A DNA stretch of 64,000 nucleotides from Nocardioides deserti (GTDB lineage: Bacteria; Actinomycetota; Actinomycetes; Propionibacteriales; Nocardioidaceae), in the NCBI RefSeq assembly GCF_014266025.1, contig NZ_JACMYC010000007.1, positions 154,994-218,993 of the forward strand. Reading direction: 5' to 3'. The notes beneath the pieces are model-generated. The model searched no databases and was not told the origin of the DNA. It saw only the letters and a list, made by a program, of their open reading frames with translations. A program made the position numbers and the translations under genes. This document shows, one piece after another, positions 51,004 to 59,901 of the stretch. The stretch's first letter is position 1. Each line of letters opens with the position of its first letter.

Positions 51004-52416
51004 TCAGGCGGGGTTCGGAGCGTCGATCCGGGCGAACGGAACGGCCTGCTCCAGCTCCAGCGCGAGCTCCAGGAGGAGCGTCTCGCGACCCGCTCCGGCG
51101 CCCAGCATCATCCCCTGCGGCAGCCCCTCCGCGGTGGTCGCGAGCGGCAGGGAGACGGCCGGCTCGCCGGTGACGTTCTGCCACGGCGTGAAGGCGACCC
51201 AGTCGAGGATCCGGGCCATCGCCTGGTCGTAGCCCGGGGTCGGGTCGAGGTGCCCGACCAGCGGGGTGGTCGTGGCCAGCGTCGGGCTCAGCACGACGTC
51301 GTACCGCTCGTGGAAGTCGGCACCGAGCGCCGCCGTCCGGCGCAGCCGCCGGACCGCGCCGGGCAGCCGGTGCAGGTTGCGGGTCGCGAGCCGGTCGAGC
51401 CCGCGGGTGAGCGGGTCGCACCGCTCGACGTCCCAGCTGCGGCCGTGTGTGAGGCGGCCGGTGCGGACGATCGCGGTGGCGAGGGTGCCCCAGTAGAGCA
51501 GGAAGTCGTCCGCGAACGACGGGGGCGCAGGCGACGCCGCCTCCTCGACGGTGTGGCCGAGCCCCGCGAGCAGGTCGGCGGTACGCCGCGTGAGCGCCGC
51601 GACCTCGGGGCCGGCCGTGCGGCCGGCGTTCTCGGTGACGACCGCGACGCGCAGGCGGCGCCGCCCGGGGCGGGTGACGTCGCCGACCGGCGGCAGGTGC
51701 AGCGCCCGGTAGACGCGCTCGGCCTCGCGCAGGAAGGCGGCGGTGTCCCGCACCGAGCGGGTGACGACGCCGTCGGCGACGATCCGCAGCGGCATCGAGC
51801 GGTGCATCGCGTCCTGCGCGAGCCGGCCGCGGGTCGGCTTGAGGCCGACGAGCCCGCAGGCGGCGGCGGGGATGCGGATCGAGCCGCCGCCGTCGTTCGC
51901 GTGGGCGATCGGCACCGCGCCGGCGGCGACGAGCGCGGCGGAGCCGGCCGACGAGGCGCCGGCGGTGTGGTCGGTCGACCAGGGGTTGCGCACCGGCCCC
52001 TGGCGGGGGTGCTCGGCGGCCGGGGAGAAGCCGAACTCCGAGAGCCGGGTCTTGCCGAGCGGCACCAGCCCCGTGGCGAGGTACATCCGCGCCAGGTCCC
52101 CGTCGCGGCGCGCCGGGCGGGACACGAAGGCGTCGGCGCCGTGCTGGGTGGGCATCCCGGCGACGTCGACGTTGTCCTTGACGAGGGTGGGGACACCGGC
52201 GAACCAGCCGCCGCGGGGGTGGCGGCCCTCGGCGCGCGCCCGGTCGAAGGCGCGGTGCGCGACGGCCCCGAGTGCCGGGTCGACCGCCTCGACCCGGGCG
52301 ATCGCGGCGTCGACCACCTCGCGGGTGCCGACCGCCCCCGAGCGCAGGGCGCCGACCAGCCCCACGGCGTCGTGGTCGGCGAGGGCGTCGTCGCGGAAGG
52401 CGTGGAGCCGGGTCAC
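51004..52416 (-). CDS. Amidase (amidase signature family)
   Basis: 470 residues from GTG 52416; GGGAGG sits eight or nine bases upstream. The Ser-cisSer-Lys triad is visible: lysine in VPTLVKDNVDV, cis-serine in HTAGASSAGSAALVAAGA and nucleophile in DGGGSIRIPAAACGLVGLKP. The family hydrolyses C-N bonds of many amides; the substrate is unknown. It looks monocistronic. Confidence 0.92.
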   Translation of the reverse strand: MTRLHAFRDDALADHDAVGLVGALRSGAVGTREVVDAAIARVEAVDPALGAVAHRAFDRARAEGRHPRGGWFAGVPTLVKDNVDVAGMPTQHGADAFVSRPARRDGDLARMYLATGLVPLGKTRLSEFGFSPAAEHPRQGPVRNPWSTDHTAGASSAGSAALVAAGAVPIAHANDGGGSIRIPAAACGLVGLKPTRGRLAQDAMHRSMPLRIVADGVVTRSVRDTAAFLREAERVYRALHLPPVGDVTRPGRRRLRVAVVTENAGRTAGPEVAALTRRTADLLAGLGHTVEEAASPAPPSFADDFLLYWGTLATAIVRTGRLTHGRSWDVERCDPLTRGLDRLATRNLHRLPGAVRRLRRTAALGADFHERYDVVLSPTLATTTPLVGHLDPTPGYDQAMARILDWVAFTPWQNVTGEPAVSLPLATTAEGLPQGMMLGAGAGRETLLLELALELEQAVPFARIDAPNPA

Positions 52417-52455
52417 GGGCGTCAACCTCCCACACCGGCGCACCTGCGGGCAGGG

Positions 52456-53151
52456 CTACAGCAGGACCGCCAGGAGCAGTGGCAGGAGCAGGCTCGTCGC
52501 GAGCGCCGTCAGGCCCATGGAGAGCCCAGCGAAGGCACCCTCGGTCTCGTCCTCGGCCAACGCGCGGGAGGCCCCGATGCCGTGGGAGACGCCCCCCAGG
52601 GCGAGGCCGCGCGCCCGGCGGTCGGTGACCCGGGCGAGGGTCAGCACGGCCGGCCCCGCGACCGCTCCCAGGATGCCGACGCAGATCGCCAGAGCGGCGG
52701 TCAGCGACGGGATGCCGCCGGCGGTCTCCGACAGCTGGATCGAGACCGGTGTCGTGGCGGCCTTCGGGCTGAGCGTGCGCACGAGCTCCTCCCCCGCGCC
52801 GGTCCACCGCGCCAGCAGCACCACCGAGCAGACCGAGACGACGACGCCCAGCGGCACCGCGACCAGCATCGGGACCACGAAGCCCTTCAGCCGCGCCGCC
52901 TGCCGGTGCAGCGGCACGGCGAGCGCGACGGTCGCCGCGCCGAGCCAGAACGACAGCACCTGCACGCCGTCGGCGTACGTCGTCGCGTCGACGTCCAGCG
53001 CGAGGATCGTGCCGCCGGTCAGGACGATCGCGACCAGCACCGGCTGGGCCAGGGCGTGCCCGCGGCTGGCGTCGCGCACCGACAGGCCGACCCGGTAGCT
53101 CACCAGCGTCAGCGCCATCAGGAAGACCGGCGACTCGACCACGTCCCTCAC
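52456..53151 (-). CDS. lrgB: LrgB/CidB-family membrane protein
   Basis: 231 residues from GTG 53151. Multiple membrane helices and the LrgB signature RTLSPKAATTPVSIQLSETA, then HGIGASRALAEDETEGAFAG. LrgB partners LrgA in holin-like control of murein hydrolases or in plastid-type glycolate/pyruvate transport. The GTG start overlaps the lrgA stop by four bases. Confidence 0.92.
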   Translation of the reverse strand: MRDVVESPVFLMALTLVSYRVGLSVRDASRGHALAQPVLVAIVLTGGTILALDVDATTYADGVQVLSFWLGAATVALAVPLHRQAARLKGFVVPMLVAVPLGVVVSVCSVVLLARWTGAGEELVRTLSPKAATTPVSIQLSETAGGIPSLTAALAICVGILGAVAGPAVLTLARVTDRRARGLALGGVSHGIGASRALAEDETEGAFAGLSMGLTALATSLLLPLLLAVLL

Positions 53152-53522
53152 GCCGCACGCTCCCCGCGCTCGAGCAGCCGGGTCGTCCAGCCGATCACGA
53201 CGATGCCCAGCACCCACGAGCCGGCGACGGCGACCACGATCGGCACCGCGTCGTCGCGGATCGCGCCGAGGTAGGCGACCACCCCGACGCCTGCCGGCAC
53301 GAACAGCAGCTGCAGGTGGCGCAGCAAGCCGTCGGCGGCCCGCACGGCGGGGTCCCGGTCGGTGTCGTGGCCGCGCCGGCGGCGTACCTCCAGGGCGAGG
53401 AGCAGCACCACCATCCCGACGACCGGGCCGGGCAGGGGCGCATCGGTCAGGTGGACCAGTACCTCCCCGACGAGCTGGCACACGACCAGCCAGGTGAGTC
53501 CGACGACGAGTCCTCCAGGCAC
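53148..53522 (-). CDS. lrgA: LrgA/CidA-family holin-like protein
   Basis: 124 residues, four membrane helices with the LrgA pattern LPGPVVGMVVLLLALEVRRR and LLFVPAGVGVVAYLG. Acts with LrgB at the membrane. Starts 16 bases after the tag stop and is coupled to lrgB. Confidence 0.9.
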   Translation of the reverse strand: MPGGLVVGLTWLVVCQLVGEVLVHLTDAPLPGPVVGMVVLLLALEVRRRRGHDTDRDPAVRAADGLLRHLQLLFVPAGVGVVAYLGAIRDDAVPIVVAVAGSWVLGIVVIGWTTRLLERGERAA

Positions 53523-53538
53523 CTGCGCATCCTGCCGG

Positions 53539-54114
53539 TCAGGTGCCCCGGCGGTGACATCCGACCAGGTGCGGGTCGAAGATCCCGATCGCCTCCATGA
53601 GCGCGTGCATGGTCGTGGGGCCGACGAAGACGAACCCGCGCCGCTTGAGCTCCTTCGACATCGCCACCGACCCCGGCGAGGTCGTGGCGACCTCCTCGGT
53701 GGTCGCCGGCGCGGGCGGCTCGTCGGGCGCGAAGGACAGCAGCAGCGCCTCCAGGCCCTCCTGCTCGCGGAGGGCGACGGTCGCCCGCGCGTTGGCGATC
53801 GCTGCGTCGATCTTCAAGCGGTTGCGCACGATGCCGGCGTCGGCCATCAACCGGGCGCGGTCGGCGTCGTCGTACGCCGCCACGGTGTCGGCGTCGAAGC
53901 CCGCGAAGGCCGCGCGGAACGCCTCGCGCTTGCGCAGGATCGTCGCCCACGACAGGCCGGACTGGAACGCCTCGAGGGTCAGCCGCTCGAGGCACGCCGC
54001 CTCGCCGCTGACCCGGCGGCCCCACTCGACGTCGTGGTAGTCGCGCATCAGCCCGGGCCCGCCCGCCCACGGGCAGCGCGGGACGCCGTCCTCGCCGACC
54101 ACCGGCCCGGTCAT
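53539..54114 (-). CDS. tag: DNA-3-methyladenine glycosylase I
   Basis: 191 residues from ATG 54114. It removes 3-methyladenine from alkylated DNA. The zinc-snap ligands are placed as in Tag: Cys in PRCPWA, His in DYHDVEWGRRV and the C-terminal His/Cys in IGIFDPHLVGCHRR; the core LTLEAFQSGLSWATILRKRE is typical. ATG overlaps the pirin stop by four bases. Confidence 0.95.
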   Translation of the reverse strand: MTGPVVGEDGVPRCPWAGGPGLMRDYHDVEWGRRVSGEAACLERLTLEAFQSGLSWATILRKREAFRAAFAGFDADTVAAYDDADRARLMADAGIVRNRLKIDAAIANARATVALREQEGLEALLLSFAPDEPPAPATTEEVATTSPGSVAMSKELKRRGFVFVGPTTMHALMEAIGIFDPHLVGCHRRGT

Positions 54115-55151
54115 CCGCGGGCCCGCAGCCGGGCGTTGGGCAGCGGCGGCGCCGGGATCGGCGCGAGCGGCTGGCCGGGCACGACGCCGAACCGACCGGG
54201 CCGGACGTCCGCGCCGGTCGGCACCACCCGCTCGAGGGCCGCGGGCCGCTCGGGCAGCCCGCCGGCGCCGTCGGGATGCCTCCGGGGGTGGGGCTCGGGG
54301 TCGCTGAGGTCGTCCTCGCCGGCCACCACCTGGGCCTGCCACGCCTCCCGGGCGGCGACGACCTCCTCGTGGGTCGAGCCGAGGAAGTTCCACCACATGA
54401 CGACCTGCTCGCCGAACGGCGGTCCGCCGATGAGCAGCAGGCGGACGCGCTCCTCGCCGGCGACGAGGACGAGCCGGTCGCGGCCCGGCGCGACGTACCC
54501 GAGCTCGTCCCTCGCCAGCCGTTGCTCGCCGTCGGCCTCCTCGAGGGCGACCGCTCCGGCGTCGACCAGCACGCCGTGCTCGAAGGCCGGGTCGACCTCG
54601 AGCTCCACGCGGGCGCCGGGCTCGAGCAGCAGCTCGGCGCCCAGCAGCGGGGTGTGCGTCGCGACCGGCGAGGTGACCCCGAGCAGCGACCCGAGGAAGA
54701 CCCGCGCCTCGAGCCCGTCGCGGACCAGCGGGTCCGGGGCGTGGTGCACGAAGCCGGGGTCGACGTCGCGGGAGCCGGACGGCAGCGCGACCCACAGCTG
54801 GGCACCGTGCAGCACCGTCGTCGTGGCCGGCGAGACCTCGGAGTGGCTGATGCCGCGGCCGGCCGTCATCAGGTTGAGCTCGCCGGGTCGGACCGGCGCG
54901 ACGTTGCCGGCACTGTCGCGGTGCTCGATCTCACCGGTGAACAACCAGCTGACGGTCTGCAGCCCGATGTGCGGGTGCGGTGCGACCACCATGCCGCCGG
55001 TCTCCGCCACGTCGTCGGGACCGTAGTGGTCCAGGAAGCACCACGCGCCGATCAGGGTGCGCGCCCGCTGCGGCAACGTCCGGCGCACGGTCATCGCGCG
55101 TGGTCCGCCGAGCGGCACCTCGCGCGGGGTCAGCACCTCGAGGTCGGTCAT
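54111..55151 (-). CDS. Pirin family protein
   Basis: 346 residues, bicupin. The metal site of the first cupin is in PHPHIGLQTVSWLFTGEIEH and the pirin signature NLMTAGRGISHSEVSP follows. Bacterial pirins include quercetin dioxygenases and regulators; activity here is unknown. CACAAT ends six bases before ATG 55151, a weak sign of a leaderless start. The stop overlaps the tag start. Confidence 0.9.
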   Translation of the reverse strand: MTDLEVLTPREVPLGGPRAMTVRRTLPQRARTLIGAWCFLDHYGPDDVAETGGMVVAPHPHIGLQTVSWLFTGEIEHRDSAGNVAPVRPGELNLMTAGRGISHSEVSPATTTVLHGAQLWVALPSGSRDVDPGFVHHAPDPLVRDGLEARVFLGSLLGVTSPVATHTPLLGAELLLEPGARVELEVDPAFEHGVLVDAGAVALEEADGEQRLARDELGYVAPGRDRLVLVAGEERVRLLLIGGPPFGEQVVMWWNFLGSTHEEVVAAREAWQAQVVAGEDDLSDPEPHPRRHPDGAGGLPERPAALERVVPTGADVRPGRFGVVPGQPLAPIPAPPLPNARLRARG

Positions 55152-55191
55152 CCCGCCATTGTGGCGCGGGCCGCCGACAGCGGGCGACGGC

Positions 55192-56367
55192 TCAGAGCCG
55201 CCGACCGGCCCAGGACCAGGCGTAGTCGGGGTCCTCGCACGCCAGGCCGCCCTCGCCGAGCTCGAGCGGCGCGAAGGTGTCGACCATGACCGCGGACTCC
55301 TCGAACCGCTCGACGCCGAGCGAGGCCTCGATCGTGGACGGCTGGGGGCCGTGGGCGTGCCCGCCCGGGTGGAGGGAGATCGAGCCCAGCCCGATGCCCG
55401 AGCCCTTGCGCGCCTCGTAGTCCCCGGCGACGTAGAACATCACCTCGTCGCTGTCGACGTTGGAGTGGTAGTACGGCACCGGCACGGCCAGCGGGTGGTA
55501 GTCGACCTTGCGCGGCAGGAAGTTGCACACCACGAACCGGGGCCCCTCGAAGACCTGGTGGACCGGCGGCGGCTGGTGGACCTTGCCGGTGATCGGCATG
55601 AAGTCCTCGATGTTGAACGTGTAGGGGTAGAGGCAGCCGTCCCACCCGACCACGTCGAAGGGGTGCATGTCGTGGACGAGCCGGGTGCCGACGACCCCGG
55701 CGGAGGTGCGGTGCTTGACGAGCACCTCGACGTCGGTGCCGTCGACGAGCAGCGGCTCGGTGGGTCCGTGCAGGTCGCGCTCGCAGTACGGCGCGTGCTC
55801 GAGCAGCTGCCCGTAGCGCGAGAGGTAGCGCTTGGGCGGCGCGACGTGGCCGTTCGCCTCGACGCAGTAGAGGCGGCTCGGCTCGGCCGGAACCCACCGG
55901 TGGGTCGTCGCGCGCGGCAGCAGGACGTAGTCGCCGGCGCGGTAGGGCACCACGCCGAAGACGGTCTCCACCACGCCGCTGCCCGCCTCGACGAAGACGC
56001 ACTCGTCGCCGACCGCGTCGCGGTAGTACGCCGACGGCTCCGTGCCGGTCACGACGTAGGAGATCCGGACGTCGGCGTTGCCGAGCACGAGCCGCCGGTC
56101 GACGACCGCGTCGGAGCCTGTCCGGAGGTCGTGGAGCCGCAGGTGCCGCGGTGCGAGGGGGTGGTTGGGCGCGGTCCGCTGGTCCGCGGGCTCCCAGACC
56201 TCCGACGCGACGATCGCGGACGGTACGCCGCGGTGGTAGAGCAGCGAGGAGTCCGAGCTGAACCCCTCCTCGCCCATCAGCTCCTCGAACCGCAGCCGGC
56301 CCTCGGGGTCGCGGTGCTGGGTGTGACGGGTGCGGGGGACGTCCCCCACCGAGCGGTAGTACGCCAT
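55192..56367 (-). CDS. hmgA: Homogentisate 1,2-dioxygenase
   Basis: 391 residues. It opens homogentisate to maleylacetoacetate in tyrosine catabolism. The iron ligands sit in YYHSNVDSDEVMFYVAGDYE (His, Glu) and HPGGHAHGPQPSTIEASLG (His). GGAGG precedes ATG 56367. It is divergent from the unknown-fahA pair, with a shared regulatory region. Confidence 0.95.
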   Translation of the reverse strand: MAYYRSVGDVPRTRHTQHRDPEGRLRFEELMGEEGFSSDSSLLYHRGVPSAIVASEVWEPADQRTAPNHPLAPRHLRLHDLRTGSDAVVDRRLVLGNADVRISYVVTGTEPSAYYRDAVGDECVFVEAGSGVVETVFGVVPYRAGDYVLLPRATTHRWVPAEPSRLYCVEANGHVAPPKRYLSRYGQLLEHAPYCERDLHGPTEPLLVDGTDVEVLVKHRTSAGVVGTRLVHDMHPFDVVGWDGCLYPYTFNIEDFMPITGKVHQPPPVHQVFEGPRFVVCNFLPRKVDYHPLAVPVPYYHSNVDSDEVMFYVAGDYEARKGSGIGLGSISLHPGGHAHGPQPSTIEASLGVERFEESAVMVDTFAPLELGEGGLACEDPDYAWSWAGRRL

Positions 56368-56397
56368 CGCCGCCTCCGTACGTGCGTCTCAGGTCTC

Positions 56398-56441
56398 CGA
56401 TAGCCGGACGCTGTCGTCCGCTATGCAGGCCGAGGCTATCG
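56398..56441. promoter_or_regulatory. Divergent control region of the homogentisate genes, CGATAGCC inverted repeat
   Basis: CGATAGCC (56398-56405) and GGCTATCG (56434-56441) form a perfect 8-bp inverted repeat with 28 bp between, and a half-site CGCTATGC (near 56420) lies in the middle; ATAGCCGGAC and GTCCGCTAT also face each other. On each strand GGCTATCG could double as a -10 box. It is a plausible operator for an IclR- or TetR-type regulator. Confidence 0.5.
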
Positions 56442-57277
56442 TGGCGCTCGTGACCAGGGAACACTTCTGGACCGGGCTCGTCGACGACGCGGCCACCTTC
56501 CCGCCCGGGGACGCCGACCTCGCCTCGGCCGTCCAGGCGTACGCCGCGCGGTCGGGCGACGAGGCGGCGCTGGTCGGCGCGTTCGTGGTCCGCGACACCG
56601 ACCTGCCCGCTCTGCCCGCCGGCTTCGCCGGACCGGTGTCGGTGGTGGTGACCGGCGGCGCCGGCCAGCTCGCCGGCCCGGCCGCGCTGTGCGCCAAGCG
56701 GGGCCTGTCGCTCGCCGGGCTCGACGTGGCCCTGCGCGACCTGGACGACCTGGCCGGCAACGCACGACGGGTGGTGGCGGCCGTCGACGCGGCCCGCGCC
56801 GAGGGCGTCCTCGGAGAGGAGGCGCCGGTCCACGTCGAGCTGCCGCAGTCGGAGGCGACGTACGCATGGCTGGCGGCGGCGGACGAGGTCGCGGCCGCCG
56901 AGCTCCGGATCAAGCTCCGCACCGGCGGCGTCGAGCCGCACCAGCACCCGGCCGCTCCGCTCCTCGCGTCGTGGATCGACGCCGCGCTGGACCGCGAGAC
57001 GCCGTTCCGCTGCACCGCCGGGCTGCACCGCGCCCGCCGCCACACCGCCGACGACGGCGCCGAGCGGCACGGCTTCGTCAACGTCCTCGCCGCCACCAGG
57101 CGCGCCTTCGACGGCGCGAGCGCCGAGGAGGTCGTCGCGACACTCGAGGACCGCGCCCTCGAGGCCGACCCCACCGAGCTCGCCGGCGCCCGTCGGTGGT
57201 TCACGTCGTTCGGCTCCTGCAGCATCGACGAGCCGATGGCCGACATCCGCGCACTCGGGGTACATGGCCCGTCGTGA
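56423..57277 (+). CDS. Unrecognised protein of the homogentisate locus
   Basis: 284 residues from ATG 56423, or 275 from GTG 56450 (which would follow a TATCGT box by seven bases). No family recognised. It reads TREHFWTGLVDDAATFPPGD near the start and RIKLRTGGVEPHQHPAAPLL, PFRCTAGLHRARRHT and HGFVNVLAATRRAFDG later, with alternating hydrophobic strands and helices that suit an alpha/beta or TIM-barrel fold. Its stop overlaps the fahA start (GTGA), so the two are co-expressed. In this pathway the step between HmgA and FahA needs a maleylacetoacetate isomerase, and no such gene is seen nearby; this protein is a candidate, by position only. Confidence 0.75.
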   Translation: MQAEAIVALVTREHFWTGLVDDAATFPPGDADLASAVQAYAARSGDEAALVGAFVVRDTDLPALPAGFAGPVSVVVTGGAGQLAGPAALCAKRGLSLAGLDVALRDLDDLAGNARRVVAAVDAARAEGVLGEEAPVHVELPQSEATYAWLAAADEVAAAELRIKLRTGGVEPHQHPAAPLLASWIDAALDRETPFRCTAGLHRARRHTADDGAERHGFVNVLAATRRAFDGASAEEVVATLEDRALEADPTELAGARRWFTSFGSCSIDEPMADIRALGVHGPS

Positions 57278-58389
57278 GCACCGGATTCGACCTCGACCAC
57301 CTTCCCTACGGCGTCTTCTCCGTCGCCGGCGACCGGCGGCGCGTCGGCGTGCGGCACGGCGACGCGGTCCTCGACCTCGCCGCCGCAACCGGGCGCCCCG
57401 AGCTGGCGACGCCGTCGCTGAACGCGTTCATGGCGCTCGGCCCCGAGGTGTGGCGCCAGACCCGCGAGGAGGCTCGCGCGCTGCTCGAGGGCGGCGCGGA
57501 GACGATCCCGCTGGCCGAGGTCGAGCTGCACCTGCCGTTCGAGGTCGCCGACTACGTCGACTTCTACGCCTCCGAGCACCATGCCACGAACGTCGGCCGG
57601 ATCCTGCGCCCGGACTCCGCGCCGCTCCTCCCGAACTGGAAGCACCTGCCCGTCGGCTACCACGGCCGGGCCGGCACGGTGGTCCCCAGCGGCACGCCGG
57701 TCGTCCGGCCGACCGGCCAGCGGCCCGGCCCGGACGGGCCGACCTGGGGGCCGACCCGTCGGCTCGACGTCGAGGCCGAGCTCGGCTTCGTGGTGGGCGC
57801 ACCGTCCTCGATCGGCGACCCGGTGCCGTACTCAGCCTTCGCGGAGCACGTCTTCGGCGTCGTCGGCCTCAACGACTGGTCCGCGCGCGACGTGCAGGCC
57901 TGGGAGTACGCCCCGCTCGGGCCGTTCCTCGGCAAGTCGTTCTCGACGTCGATCTCGCACTGGGTCACCCCGGTCGCGGCCCTCGACGCCGCGTGGTGCG
58001 ACCTGCCGCCGCAGGACCCCGAGCCGCTGCCCTACCTCGGCCCCGGCCAGGTCCGCGGGCTCGACATCGAGGTCGAGGTCGAGCTCGACGGCGAGGTCGT
58101 CAGCCGGCCGCCGTACCGCACGACGTACTGGTCCCCCGCGCAGATGCTCGCCCACCTCACCTCCAACGGCGCGTCCGTGCGGACCGGCGACCTCTTCGCG
58201 TCCGGCACGATCAGCGGCCCCGAGCCGGACCAGCGCGGGTCGTTCCTCGAGCTGTGGGAGGCCGAGCGGTTCCTCGAGGACGGCTCGGAGGTCGTCCTGC
58301 GCTACTCCGCACCCGGCGTCGACGGCGGCCGGATCACCCTCGGCGACGTGCGTGGACGGGTCGAGCCCGCTCGTGCCGCGCTGGTCTAG
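57274..58389 (+). CDS. fahA: Fumarylacetoacetase
   Basis: 371 residues from GTG 57274. It cuts fumarylacetoacetate into fumarate and acetoacetate. N-terminal FAH domain with FSVAGDRRRVGVRHGDAVLD and the catalytic domain with YVDFYASEHHATNVGRILRP, LNDWSARDVQAWEYAPLGPF (metal Asp, active-site loop) and GTISGPEPDQRGSFLELWEA. Coupled to the unknown gene upstream. Its stop codon TAG overlaps the -10 box of the next gene. Confidence 0.96.
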   Translation: MSTGFDLDHLPYGVFSVAGDRRRVGVRHGDAVLDLAAATGRPELATPSLNAFMALGPEVWRQTREEARALLEGGAETIPLAEVELHLPFEVADYVDFYASEHHATNVGRILRPDSAPLLPNWKHLPVGYHGRAGTVVPSGTPVVRPTGQRPGPDGPTWGPTRRLDVEAELGFVVGAPSSIGDPVPYSAFAEHVFGVVGLNDWSARDVQAWEYAPLGPFLGKSFSTSISHWVTPVAALDAAWCDLPPQDPEPLPYLGPGQVRGLDIEVEVELDGEVVSRPPYRTTYWSPAQMLAHLTSNGASVRTGDLFASGTISGPEPDQRGSFLELWEAERFLEDGSEVVLRYSAPGVDGGRITLGDVRGRVEPARAALV

Positions 58390-58392
58390 GTT
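58387..58392 (+). promoter_or_regulatory. -10 box of the nitroreductase gene, overlapping the fahA stop
   Basis: TAGGTT matches the TANNNT -10 pattern and contains the TAG stop of fahA. Six bases separate it from ATG 58399, the spacing of leaderless transcripts seen elsewhere in this window. Confidence 0.5.
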
Positions 58393-58398
58393 GCCGGC

Positions 58399-58881
58399 AT
58401 GGGCCTGCTCACCCCGCTCGCCGTGCGGATCGGCGCGCTCTCGTGGATGCCCAAGCTGCTCCCCCAGGTCGTCTGGGTCGACAAGCGGCTGCAGTCGGCC
58501 AGCCGCGGCCGGGTCAGCATCCTCGACATCGCGGGGCTGCCGAACCTCGCCCTGACCGTGCCCGGCCGCAAGTCCGGCGTCCCCCGCAGCACGCCGCTGC
58601 TGTGCGTCCCGCACGACGGCGGCTGGCTCGTCGCAGGCTCCTACTTCGGGGACCCGAAGATGCCGATGTGGGTGCGCAACCTGCGCGCCACCGATCCGGA
58701 GGGCGACGCGGTCACCGCGGCCATGGGCGGCCGCGCGCACACCGTCCACTGGCGCGAGCTGGAGGGCGAGGACCGCTCGGCGGCCTGGCAGGTCATGCTC
58801 CGCGCCTGGCCGAACTACGCGACGTACGAGGAGCGCACCGACCGGACCATCCCGGTGTTCCACCTGCGTCCGGCCGCGTAG
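58399..58881 (+). CDS. F420-dependent nitroreductase/Ddn-like oxidoreductase
   Basis: 160 residues of the split-beta-barrel deazaflavin family. It shows ALTVPGRKSGVPRSTPLLCV (F420 phosphate contact), GGWLVAGSYFGDPKMPMWVR and the end YATYEERTDRTIPVFHLRP. Ddn-type enzymes use reduced F420 to reduce quinones or nitro compounds. It is probably leaderless. Physiological acceptor unknown; presence implies that the host makes F420. Confidence 0.9.
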   Translation: MGLLTPLAVRIGALSWMPKLLPQVVWVDKRLQSASRGRVSILDIAGLPNLALTVPGRKSGVPRSTPLLCVPHDGGWLVAGSYFGDPKMPMWVRNLRATDPEGDAVTAAMGGRAHTVHWRELEGEDRSAAWQVMLRAWPNYATYEERTDRTIPVFHLRPAA

Positions 58882-58907
58882 CCGCGGCCCTCGTAACCTC
58901 GGTCCCC

Positions 58908-59855
58908 GTGGCCCACCCCGTCCAGCTCGGACAGCACCCCGACCCCACCCACACGATCGCCCACCTGAGCGACCCGCACCTGCTCGCCGACGGCGCGCGG
59001 CAGTACGGCGTGGTCGACCCCGAGGCCGGCCTCCGGACGGCGCTCGACCGGCTGACCCGGTTGCCGCACACCCCCGACGCGCTCGTCTTCACCGGCGACC
59101 TGGCCGACGTCGCCGAGCCGGCGGCGTACGTCCGGCTCCGCGAGCTCGTCGAGCCGGCCGCCGAGGCGATGGGCGCGCAGGTCGTGTGGGTGATGGGCAA
59201 CCACGACGACCGCTCGGCGTACTCCCGCCTGCTCTTCGACGAGGAGTCCGACGCCCCGCAGGACCGGACGTACGACGTGCGCGGGCTGCGCGTGGTCGCG
59301 CTCGACACCAGCGTCCCCGGCTACCACCACGGCGAGATCAGCGACGACCAGCTGCACTGGCTGGCGGGCGTCCTGGCCGAGCCGGCCCCGCACGGCACGC
59401 TGCTCGCGCTGCACCACCCGCCGATCCCGGTGCCGATGCTCCGCGCGGCCGAGACCATCGAGCTGGCCGACCAGCACCGGCTCGCCGAGACCGTCGCCGG
59501 CACCGACGTCCGGTCGATCCTCGGCGGCCACTTCCACTTCTCGACCTACTCCACCTTCGCCGGCATCCCGGTCTCGGTGGCCTCGGCCAGCTGCTACACC
59601 TCCGACCCCGCGCCGCTGGACCGGTTCGTCTCCGGCGTCGACGGTCACCAGGCGATGACGATGGTCCACGTGTACGACGACCGCGTCGTCCAGACCGTCG
59701 TCCCGCTCGCCGATGCCCCGGAGGTCAGCGGGGTGCAGTCAACCGTGACCGCACAGCTCGAGGCGCTCACCGGCGAGGAGCGCCGCGAGCTGCTCAGCCG
59801 CAAGGACTCCGCGTTCAACCGCGGCGAGCTCGCCGACGAGCTCGGCAGCTGGTAG
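58908..59855 (+). CDS. Metallophosphoesterase, CpdA/GpdQ-like cyclic nucleotide phosphodiesterase
   Basis: 315 residues from GTG 58908. The calcineurin-fold metal ligands appear in order: IAHLSDPHLLADG, DALVFTGDLAD, WVMGNHDD, LLALHHPPIP and SILGGHFHFSTYSTFAG. The type acts on cAMP, cGMP or glycerophosphodiesters. TAACCT ends eight bases before GTG, so it may be leaderless. The C-terminal 40 residues (TAQLEALTGEERRELLSRKD) form an extra helix. Confidence 0.9.
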   Translation: MAHPVQLGQHPDPTHTIAHLSDPHLLADGARQYGVVDPEAGLRTALDRLTRLPHTPDALVFTGDLADVAEPAAYVRLRELVEPAAEAMGAQVVWVMGNHDDRSAYSRLLFDEESDAPQDRTYDVRGLRVVALDTSVPGYHHGEISDDQLHWLAGVLAEPAPHGTLLALHHPPIPVPMLRAAETIELADQHRLAETVAGTDVRSILGGHFHFSTYSTFAGIPVSVASASCYTSDPAPLDRFVSGVDGHQAMTMVHVYDDRVVQTVVPLADAPEVSGVQSTVTAQLEALTGEERRELLSRKDSAFNRGELADELGSW

Positions 59856-59901
59856 CCGAGCCCGCCGCCGGGCCCTGGTCACGCCGTGGTCAGGTCCCCG
59901 G

